From Chamaelirium japonicum (lineage: Eukaryota > Streptophyta > Magnoliopsida > Liliales > Melanthiaceae), in the NCBI GenBank assembly GCA_947650365.1, contig CANTAL010000143.1, positions 186,001 to 250,000 on the forward strand: a stretch of 64,000 nt of DNA, in the 5' to 3' direction. Below the pieces are notes generated by a model, which was given only the letters and a program-made list of their open reading frames with translations, searched no databases and was not told where the DNA came from. Every line of letters starts with the position of its first letter. Position 1 is the first letter of the stretch. A program made the position numbers and the translations under genes. Positions 24,437-38,004 of this stretch are shown piece after piece.

Positions 24437-26370
24437 CGTACGATCCATTCTAATTCATTCGTCCAATCCATTCTAATTCATTCGCATGAATGTATCCATT
24501 CTAATTCATTCGTACGATCCATTCTAATTCATTCGTACGATCCATTCTAATTCATTCGTAAGATCCATTCTAATTCGTTCATACGATCCATTCTAATTCA
24601 TTTGTATGATCCATTCTAATTCATTCGCACGAATGTATCCATTCTAGTTCATTCGTACGATCCATTCTAATTCATTCGTACGATCCATTCTAATTCATTC
24701 GCACGATCCATTATAATTCATTCGTACGATCCATTCTAATTAATTCAGACGATCCATTCTAATTCATTCGTACGATCCATTCTAATTCATTCGCACGACC
24801 CATTCTAATTCATTCGTACGATCCATTCTAATTCTTTCACACGATCCATTCTAATTCATTCGTACGATCCATTCTAATTCATTCGCACGATCCATTCTAA
24901 TTCATTCGTACGATCCATTCTAATTCATTCATACGATCCATTCTAATTCATTCGCACAATCCATTCTAATTCATTCGTAAAATCCATTCTATTTCATTCG
25001 TACGATCCATTCTTACTCATTCGTATGATCCATTATAGATACATTCGTGCGAATGAATTAGAATGGATCATATGAATGAGTAAGAATGGATCGTACGAAT
25101 GAAATAGAATGGATTGTGCGAATGAATTAGAATGGATCAAAATAGATCGTGTGAAAGAATTAGAATGGATCGTATGAATGAATTAGAATGGATCGTGCGA
25201 ATGAATTCGAATGGATCGTACGAATTCATTCTAATTCATTCATACAATCCATTCTAATTCTTTCGCACGATCTATTCTGATCCATTCTACGATCCATTCT
25301 AATTCATTCGCACAATCCATTCTATTTCATTCGTACGATCCATTCTTACTCATTCGTATGATCCATTCTAATTCATTCGCACGAATGTATCCATAATGGA
25401 TCATACGAATGAGTAAGAATGGATCGTACGAATGAAATACGTACGAATGAATTAGAATGGATCGTACGAATAAACTAGAATGGATCGTACGAATGAAATA
25501 GAATAGATTGTACGAATGAATTAGAATGGATTCGTACGAATGAATTAGAATGGATACATTCGTGCGAATGAATTAGAATGGATACATTCGTGCGAATGAA
25601 TTAGAATGGATACATTCGTGCGAAACAATTAGAATAGATCGTATGAATGAATTAGAATGGATCCTATGAATGAATTAGAATGGATCGTGCGAATGAATTA
25701 GAATGGATCGTACGAATGAATTAGAATAGATCGTACGAATGAATTAGAATGGATCGTACAAAGGAACTAGAATGGATCGTACGAATGAATTAGAATGGAT
25801 ATATTCGTGCAAATGAATTAGAATGGATCGTGCGAATGAATTAATATGGATCGTACGAATGAATTAGAATGGATCGAACGAATGAATTAGAATGGATCTT
25901 ACAAATGAATTAGAATGGATCGTACGAATGAATTAGAATGTATACATTCGTGCGAATGAATTAGAATGGATCGGACGAATGAATTAGAATGGATCGTACG
26001 AATGAATTAGAATGTATCAAATGAATGAATTAGAATGGTTACATTCATGCGAATGAATTAGAATGGATCATACGAATGAAGTAGAATGGATCGTATGAAT
26101 GAATTAGAATGGATCGTACGAATGAATTAGAATGGATCAAATGAATGAATTAGAATGGTTACATTCATGCGATAGAATTAGAATGGATCGTACGAATGGA
26201 TTAGAATGGATCGTACGAATGGATTAGAATGGATACATTCGAGCGTACAATCCATTCTAATTCATTCGTCCGATCCATTCTAATTCATTCGCACGAATGT
26301 ATCCATTCTAATTCATTCGTACGATCCATTCTAATTCATTCGTACGATCCATTCTAATTCATTCGTAAGA
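24431..26370. repeat. Module M, first copy (about 1.9 kb, nested in B1)
   Basis: The order is junction J5, F block, inverse J1, short R block, J2, short F block, J1, R block, J5. The same order returns at 31,105-33,117, offset 6,674 bp at the first J5, 6,748 bp at J2 and J1, and 6,753 bp at the second J5. The end is marked by divergence after ATTCGTAAGA at about 26,370, where this copy turns to R and the other stays F. B2 carries it at plus 22,238. Confidence 0.85.
24437..26244. repeat. Blocks 25-28: F (to 25,035), R (to 25,222), F (to 25,394), R
   Basis: The body of module M. Switches are the inverse J1 variant at 25,023-25,041, J2 at 25,215-25,231, J1 at 25,388-25,406 and J5 near 26,236-26,248. 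Confidence 0.92.
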
Positions 26371-27482
26371 ATTAGAATGGATTAGAATGGATCGTATGAA
26401 TGAATTAGAATGGATCGTACGAATAAATTAGAATGGATACATTCGTCCGAATGAATTAGAATGGATCATACGAATGAGTATGAATGGATCGTACGAATGA
26501 AATAGAATAGATTGTACAAATGAATTAGAATGGATCCTACGAATGAATTAGAATAGATCGTGTGAAAGAATTAGAATGGATTGTATGAATGAATTAGAAT
26601 GAATTCGTACGATCCATTCGAATTCATTCACACGATCCATTCTAATTCATTCATACGATCCATTCTAATTCATTCATACAATCCATTCTAATTCTTTCAC
26701 ACGATCCATTCTAATTCATTCGTCTAATCCATTCTAATTCATTCGTACAATCTATTCTAATACATTCGTACGATCCATTCTTACTCATTCGTATGATCCA
26801 TTCTAATTCATTCGGACGAATGTATCCATTTTAATTTATTCGTACGATCGATTCTAATTCATTCGTACGATCCATTCTAATTCATTCGTACGATCCATTC
26901 TAATTCATTCGTCGGATCCATTCTAATTCATTCGCACGAATGTATCCATTCTAATTCATTCGTACGATCCATTCTAATTCATTCGTACGATCCATTCTAA
27001 TTCATTCGAAAGATCCATTCTAATTCATTCGTACGATCCATTCTAATTCATTTGTACGATCCATTCTAATTCATTCGCACGAATATATCTATTCTAGTTC
27101 ATTCGTACGATCCATTTTAATCCATTCGTCCGATCCATTCTAATTCATTCGCATGAATATAACCATTCTAATTCATTCATTTGATACATTCTGATTCATT
27201 CGTACGATCCATTCTAATTTATTCGTCCGATCCATTCTAATTCATTCGCACGAATGTATCCATTCTAATTCATTCGCACGATCCATTCTAATTCATTCGT
27301 ACGATCCATTCTAATTCATTCGTACGTTCCATTCTAATTCATTCGTAGGATCTTAGAATGGAATATACGAATGAATTAAAATGGATCGTACGAATGAATT
27401 AGAATGGATCGTATGAATGAATTAGAATGGATCGTACGAATGAATTAGAATGGATCGTGCGAATGAATTCGAATGGATCGTA
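26245..27482. repeat. Blocks 29-32: F (to 26,368), R (to 26,605), F (to 27,350), R
   Basis: Switches are ATTCGTAAGAATTAGAATGG near 26,361, the inverse J2 at 26,597-26,613, an irregular GTAGGATCTTAGAATGG near 27,345, and a truncated R-to-F join at 27,482 (ATCGTACAATCC). Confidence 0.88.
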
Positions 27483-28430
27483 CAATCCATTCTAATTCAT
27501 TCATACAATCCATTCTAATTCATTCGCACGAATGTATCCATTCTAATCCATTCGTACGATCCATTCTAATCCATTCGTACATTCTAATTCATTCATTTGA
27601 TCCATGCTAATTCATTCGTACGATCCATTCTAATTCATTCGCACGATCCATTCTAATTCATTCATAGGATCCATTCTAATTCATTAGTACAATCCATTCT
27701 AATTCTTTCACATGATCCATTCTAATTCATTCGTACGATCCATTCTAATTCATTCGCACAAATGTTTCCATTCTAATTCATTCGTACGATCCATTCTAAT
27801 TCATTCGCACGGTCCATTCTAATTCATTCGTATGATCCATTCTAATTCTTTCACATGATCCATTCTAATTCATTCGTATGATCCATTCTTACTCATTCGT
27901 TCTAATTCATTCGTATGATCCATTCTAATTCATTTGTACGATCCATTCTAATTCATTCGTACGATCCATTCTAATTCATTCGTACGATCCATTCTATTTC
28001 ATTCGTAAGATCCATTCTAATTCATTCGTACGATCCATTCTAATTCATTCGCACGATCCATTCATTCATAAGATCCATTGATTCGTAAGATCCATTCTAA
28101 TTCATTCGCACGAATGAATTAGAATGGATCGTATGAATGAATTAGAATGGATCGTACGAATGAATTAGAATGGATACATTTGTGCGAATGAATTAGAATG
28201 GATCGTACGAATGAATTAGAATGGATCGTACGAATGAATTAGAATGGATCATATGAATGAATTAGAATGGATCACGTATTCGTATGATCCATTCTAATTT
28301 ATTCGCACGAATGTATACATTCTAATTCATTCGTACGTCTACTTCATTCGTACGGTCCATTCTAATTCATTCGCACAATCCATTCTATTTCATTCGTACG
28401 ATCCATTCTTACTCATTCGTATGATCCATT
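27483..28430. repeat. Blocks 33-35: F (to 28,110), R (to 28,274), F
   Basis: The most broken F stretch of B1. Shortened monomers such as GATCCATTCATTCATAAG near 28,057-28,074 and an interrupted one near 28,275-28,345 sit here. It ends in a perfect inverse J1 (28,419-28,437). Confidence 0.88.
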
Positions 28431-29599
28431 ATGGATACATTCGTGCGAATGAATTAGAATGGATCATACGAATGAGTAAGAATGGATCGTACGAATGAAA
28501 TAGAATGGATTGTGCGAATGAATTAGAATGGATCGTACGAATGAATTAGCATGGATCGTACAAATGAATTAGAATGGATCGTACGAATGAATTAGAATGT
28601 GTACGAATGAATTAGAATGGATCCTACGAATGAATTAGAATAGATCGTGTGAATGAATTCGAATGGAATTAAAATGGATCGTACGAAGGAATTAGAATGG
28701 ATCGTACGAAGGAATTAGAATGGATCGTACGAATGAATTAGAATGGATCGTACGAAGGAATTAGAATGGATCGTACGAATGAATTAGAATGGATCTTACG
28801 AATGAATTAGAATGTGTACGAATGAATTAGAATGGATCGTACGAATGAATTAGAATGTGTACGAATGAATTAGAATGGATCCTACGAATGAATTAGAATA
28901 GATCGTGTGAATGAATTCGAATGAAATTAGAATGGATCGTACGAAGGAATTAGAATGGATCGTACGAAGGAATTAGAATGGATCGTACGAATGAATTAGA
29001 TTGGATCGTACGAAGGAATTAGAATGGATCGTACGAATGAATTAGAATAGATCTTACGAATGAATTAGAATGGATCGTACGAATGAATTAGAATGGATCG
29101 TATGAATGAATTAGAATGGATACATTCGTGCGAATGAATTAGAATTGATCGTACGAATAAATTAGAATGGATCGTGCGAATGAATTAGAATGGATCGTAC
29201 GAATGAATTAGAATGGATCGTACGAATGAACTAGAATAGAATGGATCGTACGAATGAATTAGAATGGATCGTACGAATGAATTAGAATGGATACATTCGT
29301 GCGAATAAATTAGAATGGATCGGATGAATAAATTAGAATGGATCGTACGAATGAATTAGAATGGATCGTACGAATGAATTAGAATGGATCGTACGAATAA
29401 ATTAGAATGGATACATTCGTCCGAATAAATTAGAATGGATCATACGAATGAGTAAGAATGGATCGTACGAATGAAATAGAATAGATTGTACGAATGAATT
29501 AGAATGGATCCTACGAAATGGATTGTATGAATGAATTAGAATGGCTCGTATGAATGAATTAGAATGGATCGTGCGAATGAATTCGAATGGGTCGTACGA
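28431..29599 (-). repeat. R block 36
   Basis: Contains a local tandem pair of about 240 bp (28,600-28,840 and 28,855-29,080, each with GTGTACGAATG, a GATCGTGTGAATG monomer and GAAGGAATT monomers). It also has an off-size deletion of about 32 bp near 29,518 that helps open a chance reading frame. Confidence 0.9.
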
Positions 29600-31110
29600 A
29601 TTCATTCTATTTCATTCATACAATCCATTCTAATTCTTTCACATGATCTATTCTAATTCATTCGTAGGATCCTTTCTAATTCATTCGTGCACATTCTAAT
29701 TCATTCGTACGATCCATTCTAATTCATTCGTACAATCTATTCTATTTCATTCGTACGATCCATTCTAATTCATTCGTATAATCCATTCTATTTCATTCGT
29801 AAGATCCATTCTATTTCATTCGTACGATCCATTCTAGTTCATTCATACGATCCATTCTAATTCATTCATACGTATTTCATTCGTACGATCCAATCTTTCT
29901 CATTCGTATGATCCATTGTGGATACATTCGTGCGAATGAATTACAGTGGATCATACGAATGAGTAAGAATGGATCGTACGAACGAAATAGAATGGATTGT
30001 GCGAATGAATTAGAATGGATCGTAGAATGGATCAGAATAGATCGTGTGAAAGAATTAGAATGGATCGTATGAATGAATTAGAATGGATCGTGCGAATGAA
30101 TTCGAATGGATCGTACGAATTCATTCTAATTCATTCATACAATCTATTCTAATTCTTTCACACGATCTATTCTGATCCATTCTACGATCCATTCTAATTC
30201 ATTCGCACAATCCATTCTATTTCATTCGTACGATCCATTCTTACTTATTCGTATGATCCATTCTAATTCATTCGCATGAATGTATCCATAATGGATCATA
30301 CGAATGAGTAAGAATGGATCGTACGAATGAAATACATACGAATGAATTAGAATGGATCGTATGAATGAACTAGAATGGATCGTATGAATGAAATAGAATA
30401 GATTGTACGAATGAATTAGAATGGATTCGTACGAATGAATTAGAATGGATACATTCGTGCGAATGAATTAGAATGGATACATTCGTGCGAAAGAATTAGA
30501 ATAGATCGTATGAATGAATTAGAATGGATCCTATGAATGAATTAGAATGGATCGTGCGAATGAATTAGAATGGATCGTACGAATGAATTAGAATAGATCG
30601 TACGAATGAATTAGAATGGATCGTACGAAGGAACTAGAATGGATCGTACGAATGAATTAGAATGGATATATTCGTGCAAATGAATTAGAATGGATCGTGC
30701 GAATGAATTAGAATGGATCGTACGAATGAATTAGAATGGATCGTACGAATGAATTAGAATGGATCTTACGAATGAATTAGAATGGATCGTACGAATGAAT
30801 TAGAATGGATCGTATGAATGAATTAGAATGGATACATTCGTGCGAATGAATTAGAATGGATCGTACGAATGAATTAGAATGGATCAAATGAATGAATTAG
30901 AATTGTTACATTCATGCGAATGAATTAGAATGGATCGTACGAATGAATTAGAATGGATCGTATGAATGAATTAGAATGGATCGTACGAATGAATTAGAAT
31001 GGATCAAATGAATGAATTAGAATGGTTACATTCATGCGAATGAATTAGAATGGATCGTACGAATGGATTAGAATGGATCGTACGAATGGATTAGAATGGA
31101 TATATTCGAG
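29600..31110. repeat. Blocks 37-40: F (to 29,918), R (to 30,118), F (to 30,289), R
   Basis: Switches are J2 with one base changed (29,591-29,607), an inverse J1 variant (29,907-29,925), J2 (30,110-30,126), J1 (30,283-30,301) and J5 (near 31,103-31,115). Confidence 0.9.
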
Positions 31111-31115
31111 CGTAC
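30110..31115. repeat. Partial module M (about 1.0 kb)
   Basis: This segment runs J2 at 30,110, J1 at 30,283 and J5 at 31,105. The inner spacings (173 bp J2 to J1; 822 bp J1 to J5) match those of the full modules (173 bp; 850 and 855 bp). The J2-J1 spacing is identical in all three, so that pair has been copied as a unit. Confidence 0.8.
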
Positions 31116-33117
31116 GATCCATTCTAATTCATTCGTCCAATCCATTCTAATTCATTCGCATGAATGTATCCATTCTAATTCATTCGTACGATCCATTCTA
31201 ATTCATTCGTACGATCCATTCTAATTCATTCGTAAGATCCATTCTAATTCGTTCATACGATCCATTCTAATTCATTTGTATGATCCATTCTAATTCATTC
31301 GCACGAATGTATCCATTCTAGTTCATTCGTACGATCCATTATAATTCATTCGTACGATCCATTCTAATTCATTCGCACGATCCATTCTAATTCATTCGTA
31401 CGATCCATTCTAATTAATTCAGACGATCCATTCTAATTCATTCGTATGATCTATTCTAATTCATTCGCACAAATGTATCCATTCTAATTCATTCGTACGA
31501 TCCATTCTAATTCATTCGCACGACCCATTCTATTTCATTCGTACGATCCATTCTAATTCTTTCACACGATCCATTCTAATTCATTCGTACGATCCATTCT
31601 AATTCATTCGCACGATCCATTCTAATTCATTCGTACGATCCATTCTAATTCATTCATACGATCCATTCTAATTCATTCGTACGATCCATTCTAATTCATT
31701 CGCACAATCCATTCTAAATCATTCGTACAATCCATTCTATTTCATTCGTACGATCCATTCTTACTCATTCGTATGATCCATTATAGATACATTCGTGCGA
31801 ATGAAATAGAATGGATCATACGAATGAGTAAGAATGGATCGTACGAATGAAATAGAATGGATTGTGCGAATGAATTAGAATGGATCAAAATAGATCGTGT
31901 GAAAGAATTAGAATGGATCGTATGAATGAATTAGAATGGATCGTGCGAATGAATTCGAATGGATCGTACGAATTCATTCTAATTCATTCATACAATCCAT
32001 TCTAATTCTTTCGCACGATCTATTCTGATCCATTCTACGATCCATTCTAATTCATTCGCACAATCCATTCTATTTCATTCGTACGATCCATTCTTACTCA
32101 TTCGTCTGATCCATTCTAATTCATTCGCACGAATGTATCCATAATGGATCATACGAATGAGTAAGAATGGATCGTACGAATGAAATACGTACGAATGAAT
32201 TAGAATGGATCGTACGAATAAACTAGAATGGATCGTACGAATGAAATAGAATAGATTGTACGAATGAATTAGAATGGATTCGTACGAATGAATTAGAATG
32301 GATACATTCGTGCGAATGAATTAGAATGGATACATTCGTGCGAAAGAATTAGAATAGATCGTATGAATGAATTAGAATGGATCCTATAAATGAATTAGAA
32401 TGGATCGTGCGAATGAATTAGAATGGATCGTACGAATGAATTAGAATAGATCGTACGAATGAATTAGAATGGATCGTACGAAGGAACTAGAATGGATCGT
32501 ACGAATGAATTAGAATGGATATATTCGTGCAAATGAATTAGAATGGATCGTGCGAATGAATTAGAATGGATCGTACGAATGAATTAGAATGGATCGAACG
32601 AATGAATTAGAATGGATCTTACGAATGAATTAGAATGGATCGTACGAATGAATTAGAATGGATCGTACGAATGAATTAGAATGTATACATTCGTGCGAAT
32701 GAATTAGAATGGATCGGACGAATGAATTAGAATGGATCGTACGAATGAATTAGAATGGATCAAATGAATGAATTAGAATGGTTACATTCATGCGAATGAA
32801 TTAGAATGGATCATACGAATGAAGTAGAATGGATCGTATGAATGAATTAGAATGGATCGTACGAATGAATTAGAATGGATCAAATGAATGAATTAGAATG
32901 GTTAAATTCATGCGATAGAATTAGAATGGATCGTACGAATGGATTAGAATGGATCGTACGAATGGATTAGAATGGATACATTCGAGCGTACAATCCATTC
33001 TAATTCATTCGTCCGATCCATTCTAATTCATTCGCACGAATGTATCCATTCTAATTCATTCGTACGATCCATTCTAATTCATTCGTACGATCCATTCTAA
33101 TTCATTCGTAAGATCCA
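31105..33117. repeat. Module M, second copy (about 2.0 kb, nested in B1)
   Basis: This is the partner of 24,431-26,370 with the same junction order. It has an F block about 75 bp longer after its first J5 and small gains elsewhere. A partial third copy (J2, F, J1, R, J5) lies just upstream at 30,110-31,115. In it J2 and J1 are 4,895 bp from the first copy and 1,853 bp from this one. The B2 equivalent is at plus 22,238. Confidence 0.85.
31111..32994. repeat. Blocks 41-44: F (to 31,782), R (to 31,971), F (to 32,142), R
   Basis: Second copy of module M. Switches are the inverse J1 variant at 31,771-31,789, J2 at 31,963-31,979, J1 at 32,136-32,154 and J5 near 32,989. Confidence 0.92.
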
Positions 33118-34124
33118 TTCTAATTCATTCGTACGATCCATTCTAATTCATTCGTACGATCCATTCTAATTCATTCGCACGAATGTATCCATTCTAGTTC
33201 ATTCGTACGATCCATTCTAATTCATTCGTACGATCCATTCTAATTCATTCGCATGATCCATTCTAATTCATTCGTACGATCCATTCTAATTCATTCATAC
33301 GATCCATTCTAATTCATTCGTACGATCCATTCTAATTCATTCGCACAAATGTATCCATTCTAATTCATTCGTACGATCCATTTTAATTCATTCGCACAAT
33401 CCATTCTAATTCATTCGTACGATCCACTCTAATTCTTTCACACGATCCATTCTAATTCATTCGTACGATCCATTCTAATTCATTCGCACGATCCTTTCTA
33501 ATTCATTCGTACGATCCATTCTAATTCATTCATACGATCCATTCTAATTCATTCGTACGATCCATTTTAATTCATTCGCACAAATGTATCCATTCTAATT
33601 CATTCGTACGATCCATTCTAATTCATTCGCACGATCCATTCTAATTCATTCGTACGATCCATTCTAATTCATTCGTACGATCCATTCTAATTCATTCGTA
33701 TGATCCATTCTAATTAATTCGTACGATCCATTCTAATTCATTCGCACGAATGTATCCATTCTAATTCATTCGTACAATCCATTCTATTTCATTCGTACGA
33801 TCCATTCTTACTTATTCGTATGATCCATTCTAATACATTCGTACGATTCATGCTAATTCATTCGCACGATCCATTCTAATTCATTCGTACGATCCATTCT
33901 TATTCATTCATACGATCCATTCTAATTCATTCGCACAATCCATTCTAATCCATTCTAATTCATTTGTAAGATCCATTCTAATTCATTCGTACGATCCATT
34001 CTAATTCATTCATACAATCCATTCTAATTCTTTCACACGATCCATTCTAATTCATTCGTACGATCCATTCTAAATCATTAGTGCAATCCATTCTATTTCA
34101 TTCGTACGATCAATTCTAATTCAT
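32995..34124 (+). repeat. F block 45
   Basis: About 1.1 kb of F monomers, the first 120 bp matching block 29. It flips inside TTCTAATTCATTAGAATGG, a short inverted repeat (TTCTAAT / ATTAGAA). Confidence 0.92.
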
Positions 34125-35008
34125 TAGAATGGATCGTACGAATGAATTAGAATGGATCATATTAATGAATTAGAATGGATCGTACGAATGAATTAGAATG
34201 GATCGTACGAACAAATTAGAATGGATCGTACGAAGGAATTAGAATGGATCGTACGAATGAATTAGAATGGATATATTCGTGCAAATGAATTAGAATGGAT
34301 CGTATGAATGAATTAGAATGGATCGTACGAATGAATTAGAATGGATATATTCATGCAAATGAATTAGAATGGATCGTATGAATGTATTAGAATGGATCGT
34401 ATGAGTGAATTAGAATGGATCGTACGAATGAATTAGAATGGATCGTGTGAAAGAATTAGAATGGATTGTATGAATGAATTATAATAGATCGTATGAATGA
34501 ATTAGAATGGATCGTACGAATGAATTAGAATGGATCGTACGAATGAATTTGAATGGATACATTTGTGCGAATGAATCTAAATGGATTGTATGAATAAATT
34601 ACAATGGATCGTACGAATGAATTAGAATGGATTTATGAATGAATTAGAATAGCTCATACGAATGAATTAGAATGAATCGTATGAATGAATTAGAATGGTT
34701 ACATTCGTGCGAATGAATTAGAATAGATCGTACGAATGAATTAGAATAGATCGTACGAATAAATTAGAATGGATCGTGGGAATGAATTAGAATGGATCGT
34801 ACGAATGAATTAGAATGGATCCACCGAATGAGTTAGAATGGATCATACGAATGAATTAGAATGGATTGTACGAATGAATTAGAATGGATTGTGCGAATGA
34901 ATTAGAATGGATAAAACGAATGAATTAGAATGGATCGTGCGAATGAATTAGCATGAATCGTACGAAAGTATTAGAATGGATCGTACGAATGAATTAGAAT
35001 GAATCGTA
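34125..35008 (-). repeat. R block 46
   Basis: Rich in unusual variants (GAATCTAAATGG near 34,575, GGATCCACCG near 34,818, GGATAAAACG near 34,910), so it is easy to anchor. It flips at GAATCGTACGATCC. Confidence 0.9.
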
Positions 35009-36748
35009 CGATCCATTCTAATTCAATCGTCCGATCCATTCTTATTCATTCGCATGAATGTATCCATTCTAATTCATTCGTACAATCCATTCTATTTCAT
35101 TCGTACGATCCATTCTTACTCATTCGTATGATTCATTCTAATTCATTCGTATGATCCATTCTAATTCATTTGTACGATCCATTCTAATTCATTAGTACGA
35201 TCCATTCTAATTCATTTGCACAATCCATTCTAATTCATTCGCCCGATCCATTCTAATTCATTCATACGATCCATTCTATTCGAATGGATCATGCGATCCA
35301 TTCGAATTCATTCGCACGATCCATTCTAATTCATTCATACGATCCATTCTAATTCATTCATACAATGCATTTTAATTCTTTCGCACGATCCATTCTAATT
35401 CGTTCATACGATCCATTCTAATTCATTCGTACGATCCATTCTAATTCACTCATACGATCCATTCTAATTCATTCATACGATCCATTCTAATTCATTTGCA
35501 CGAATATATCCATTCTAATTCATTCGTACGATCCATTCTAATTCCTTCGTACGATCCATTCTAATTCCTTCGTACGATCCATTCTATTTCATTCGTATGA
35601 TCCATTCTAATTCCTTCGTACGATCCATTCAAATTCCTTCGTATCCATTCTAATTCATTCATACAATCCATTCTAATTTATTCGCACAAATGTATCCATT
35701 CTAATTCATTTGCACGATCCATTCTAATTTATTCCTATGATCTATTCTAATTCATTCGTACAATCCATTCTAATCCATTCTAATCCATTCTTTCATACGA
35801 TCCATTCTAATTCATATGCACAAAGGTATTCATTCTAATCCATTCGTAGGATCCATTCTAATCCATTCGTACGATACATTCTAATTCATTCATACGATCC
35901 ATTCTAATTTATTCGCACGAATGTATACATTAAAATTCATTCGTACGATCCATTCTGATTCATTCGCACAATCTATTCTAATGCATTCATACGATCCATT
36001 CTAATTCATTCGCACGAATGTATCCATTCTAATTCATTCATACGATCCATTCTACTTCATTCGTACTATCCGTTCTAATTCACTCATACGATCCATTCTA
36101 ATTCATTCATACGATCCATTCTAATTCATTTGCACAAATGTATCCATTCTAATTCATTCGTACGATCCATTCGAATTCATTCGCACGATCCATTCTAATT
36201 CATTCGTACGATCCATTCTAATTCATTCGCACGATCCATTCTAATTCATTAGTATAATCTATTCTATTTCATTCGTACGATCCATTCTTACTCATTCGTA
36301 TGATCCATTCTAATTCATTCGGACGAATGTATCCATTCTAATTTATTCGTACGATCCATTCTAATTCATTCGTACGATCCATTCTAATTCATTCATACGA
36401 TCCATTCTAATTCATTCACACGATCCATTCTAATTCATTCGTACGATCCACTCTAATTCATTCATACAATCCATTCTAATTCATTCGTACGATCCATTCT
36501 AATTCACTCATACGATCCATTCTAATACATTCATACGATCCATTCTAATTCATTTGCACGAATATATCCATTCTAATTCCTTCGTACGATCCATTCTAAT
36601 TAATTCGTACGATCTATTCTAATTCATTCATACGATCCATTCTAATTCATTCGTACGATCCATTCTAATTCCTTCGTACGATCCATTCTAATTCATTCGT
36701 ACGATCCATTCTTATTCATTCGTACAATCTATTCTAATTCATTCGTAC
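35009..36748 (+). repeat. F block 47
   Basis: Holds the third micro-palindrome (35,281-35,304) and the CATATGCACAAAGG marker (35,813) shared with A. It is closed by inverse J4 (36,739-36,757). Confidence 0.93.
35281..35304. repeat. Micro-palindrome, B1 copy
   Basis: Same 24 bases as in A. The downstream monomer reads GCACG where A has GCATG. The B2 copy is at 57,519-57,542. Confidence 0.9.
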
Positions 36749-38004
36749 GAATGGATACATTCGTGTGAATGAATTAGAATGGATCGTACGAATGAGTAAG
36801 AATGGATCGTACGAATGAAATAGAATGGATTGCACGAATGAATTAGAATGGATCGTACGAATGAATTAGAATGGATCGTGTGAAAGAATTAGAATGGATT
36901 GTATGAATGAATTAGAATGGATCGTACGAAGGAATTAGAATGGATCGTACGAATGAATTAGAATGGATCGTACGAATGAATTAGAATAGATCGTACGAAT
37001 GAATTAGAATGGATACATTCGTGCGAATGAATTAGAATGGATCGTGCGAATGAATTAGAATAGATTGCGCGAATGCATTAGAATGGATCGTGCGAATGAA
37101 TTAGAATAGATTGCGCGAATGAATTAGAATAGATTTCGCGAATGAATTAGAATGGATCGTACAAATGAATTAGAATGGATCGTACGAAGGAATTAGAATG
37201 GATCGTACGAATGAATTAGAATGGATCGTACGAATGAATTAGAATGGATCGTACGAAAGAATTAGAATGGATCGTACGAATGAATTAGAATGGATCGTGC
37301 GAATGAATTAGAATAGATTGCGCGAATGCATTAGAATGGATCGTGCGAATGAATTAGAATGGATCGTACGAATGAATTAGAATAGATTTCGCGAATGAAT
37401 TAGAATGGATCGTACAAATGAATTAGAATGGATCGTACGAAGGAATTAGAATGGATCGTACGAATGAATTAGAATGGATCGTACGAATGAATTAGAATGG
37501 ATCGTACGAAAGAATTAGAATGGATCGTACGAATGAATTAGAATGGATCGTACGAATGAATTAGAATGGATACATTCGTGCGAATGAATTAGAATGGATC
37601 GGAAGAATGAATTAGAATGGATCGTACGAATGAATTAGAATGGATCGTACGAATGAATTAGAATGGATCGTACGAATAAATTAGAATGGATACATTCGTC
37701 CGAATGAATTAGAATGGATCATACGAATGAGTAAGAATGGATCGTACGAATGAAATAGAATAGATTGTACGAATGAATTAGAATGGATTCGTACGAATGA
37801 ATTAGAATGGATACATTCGTGTGAATGAATTAGAATGGATCGTACCAATGAGTAAGAATGGATCGTACGAATGAAATAGAATGGATTGTGCGAATGAATT
37901 AGAATGGATCGTACGAATGAATTAGAATGGATTGTGTGAAAGAATTAGAATGGATTGTATGAATCAATTAGAATAGATCGTATGAATGAATTAGAATGGA
38001 TCGC
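36749..38004 (-). repeat. R block 48
   Basis: Contains a tandem pair of about 240 bp, first copy near 37,040-37,260 and second near 37,280-37,510. Both carry ATTGCGCGAATG and ATTTCGCGAATG variants, which raise CpG density locally. Confidence 0.92.

Noticed and set aside
29402-29605. 67-codon ORF on the - strand as a gene
   Set aside because: It is wholly made of satellite monomers, has low-complexity composition and no domain, and owes its openness to stop-losing variants. No start context or promoter is visible.
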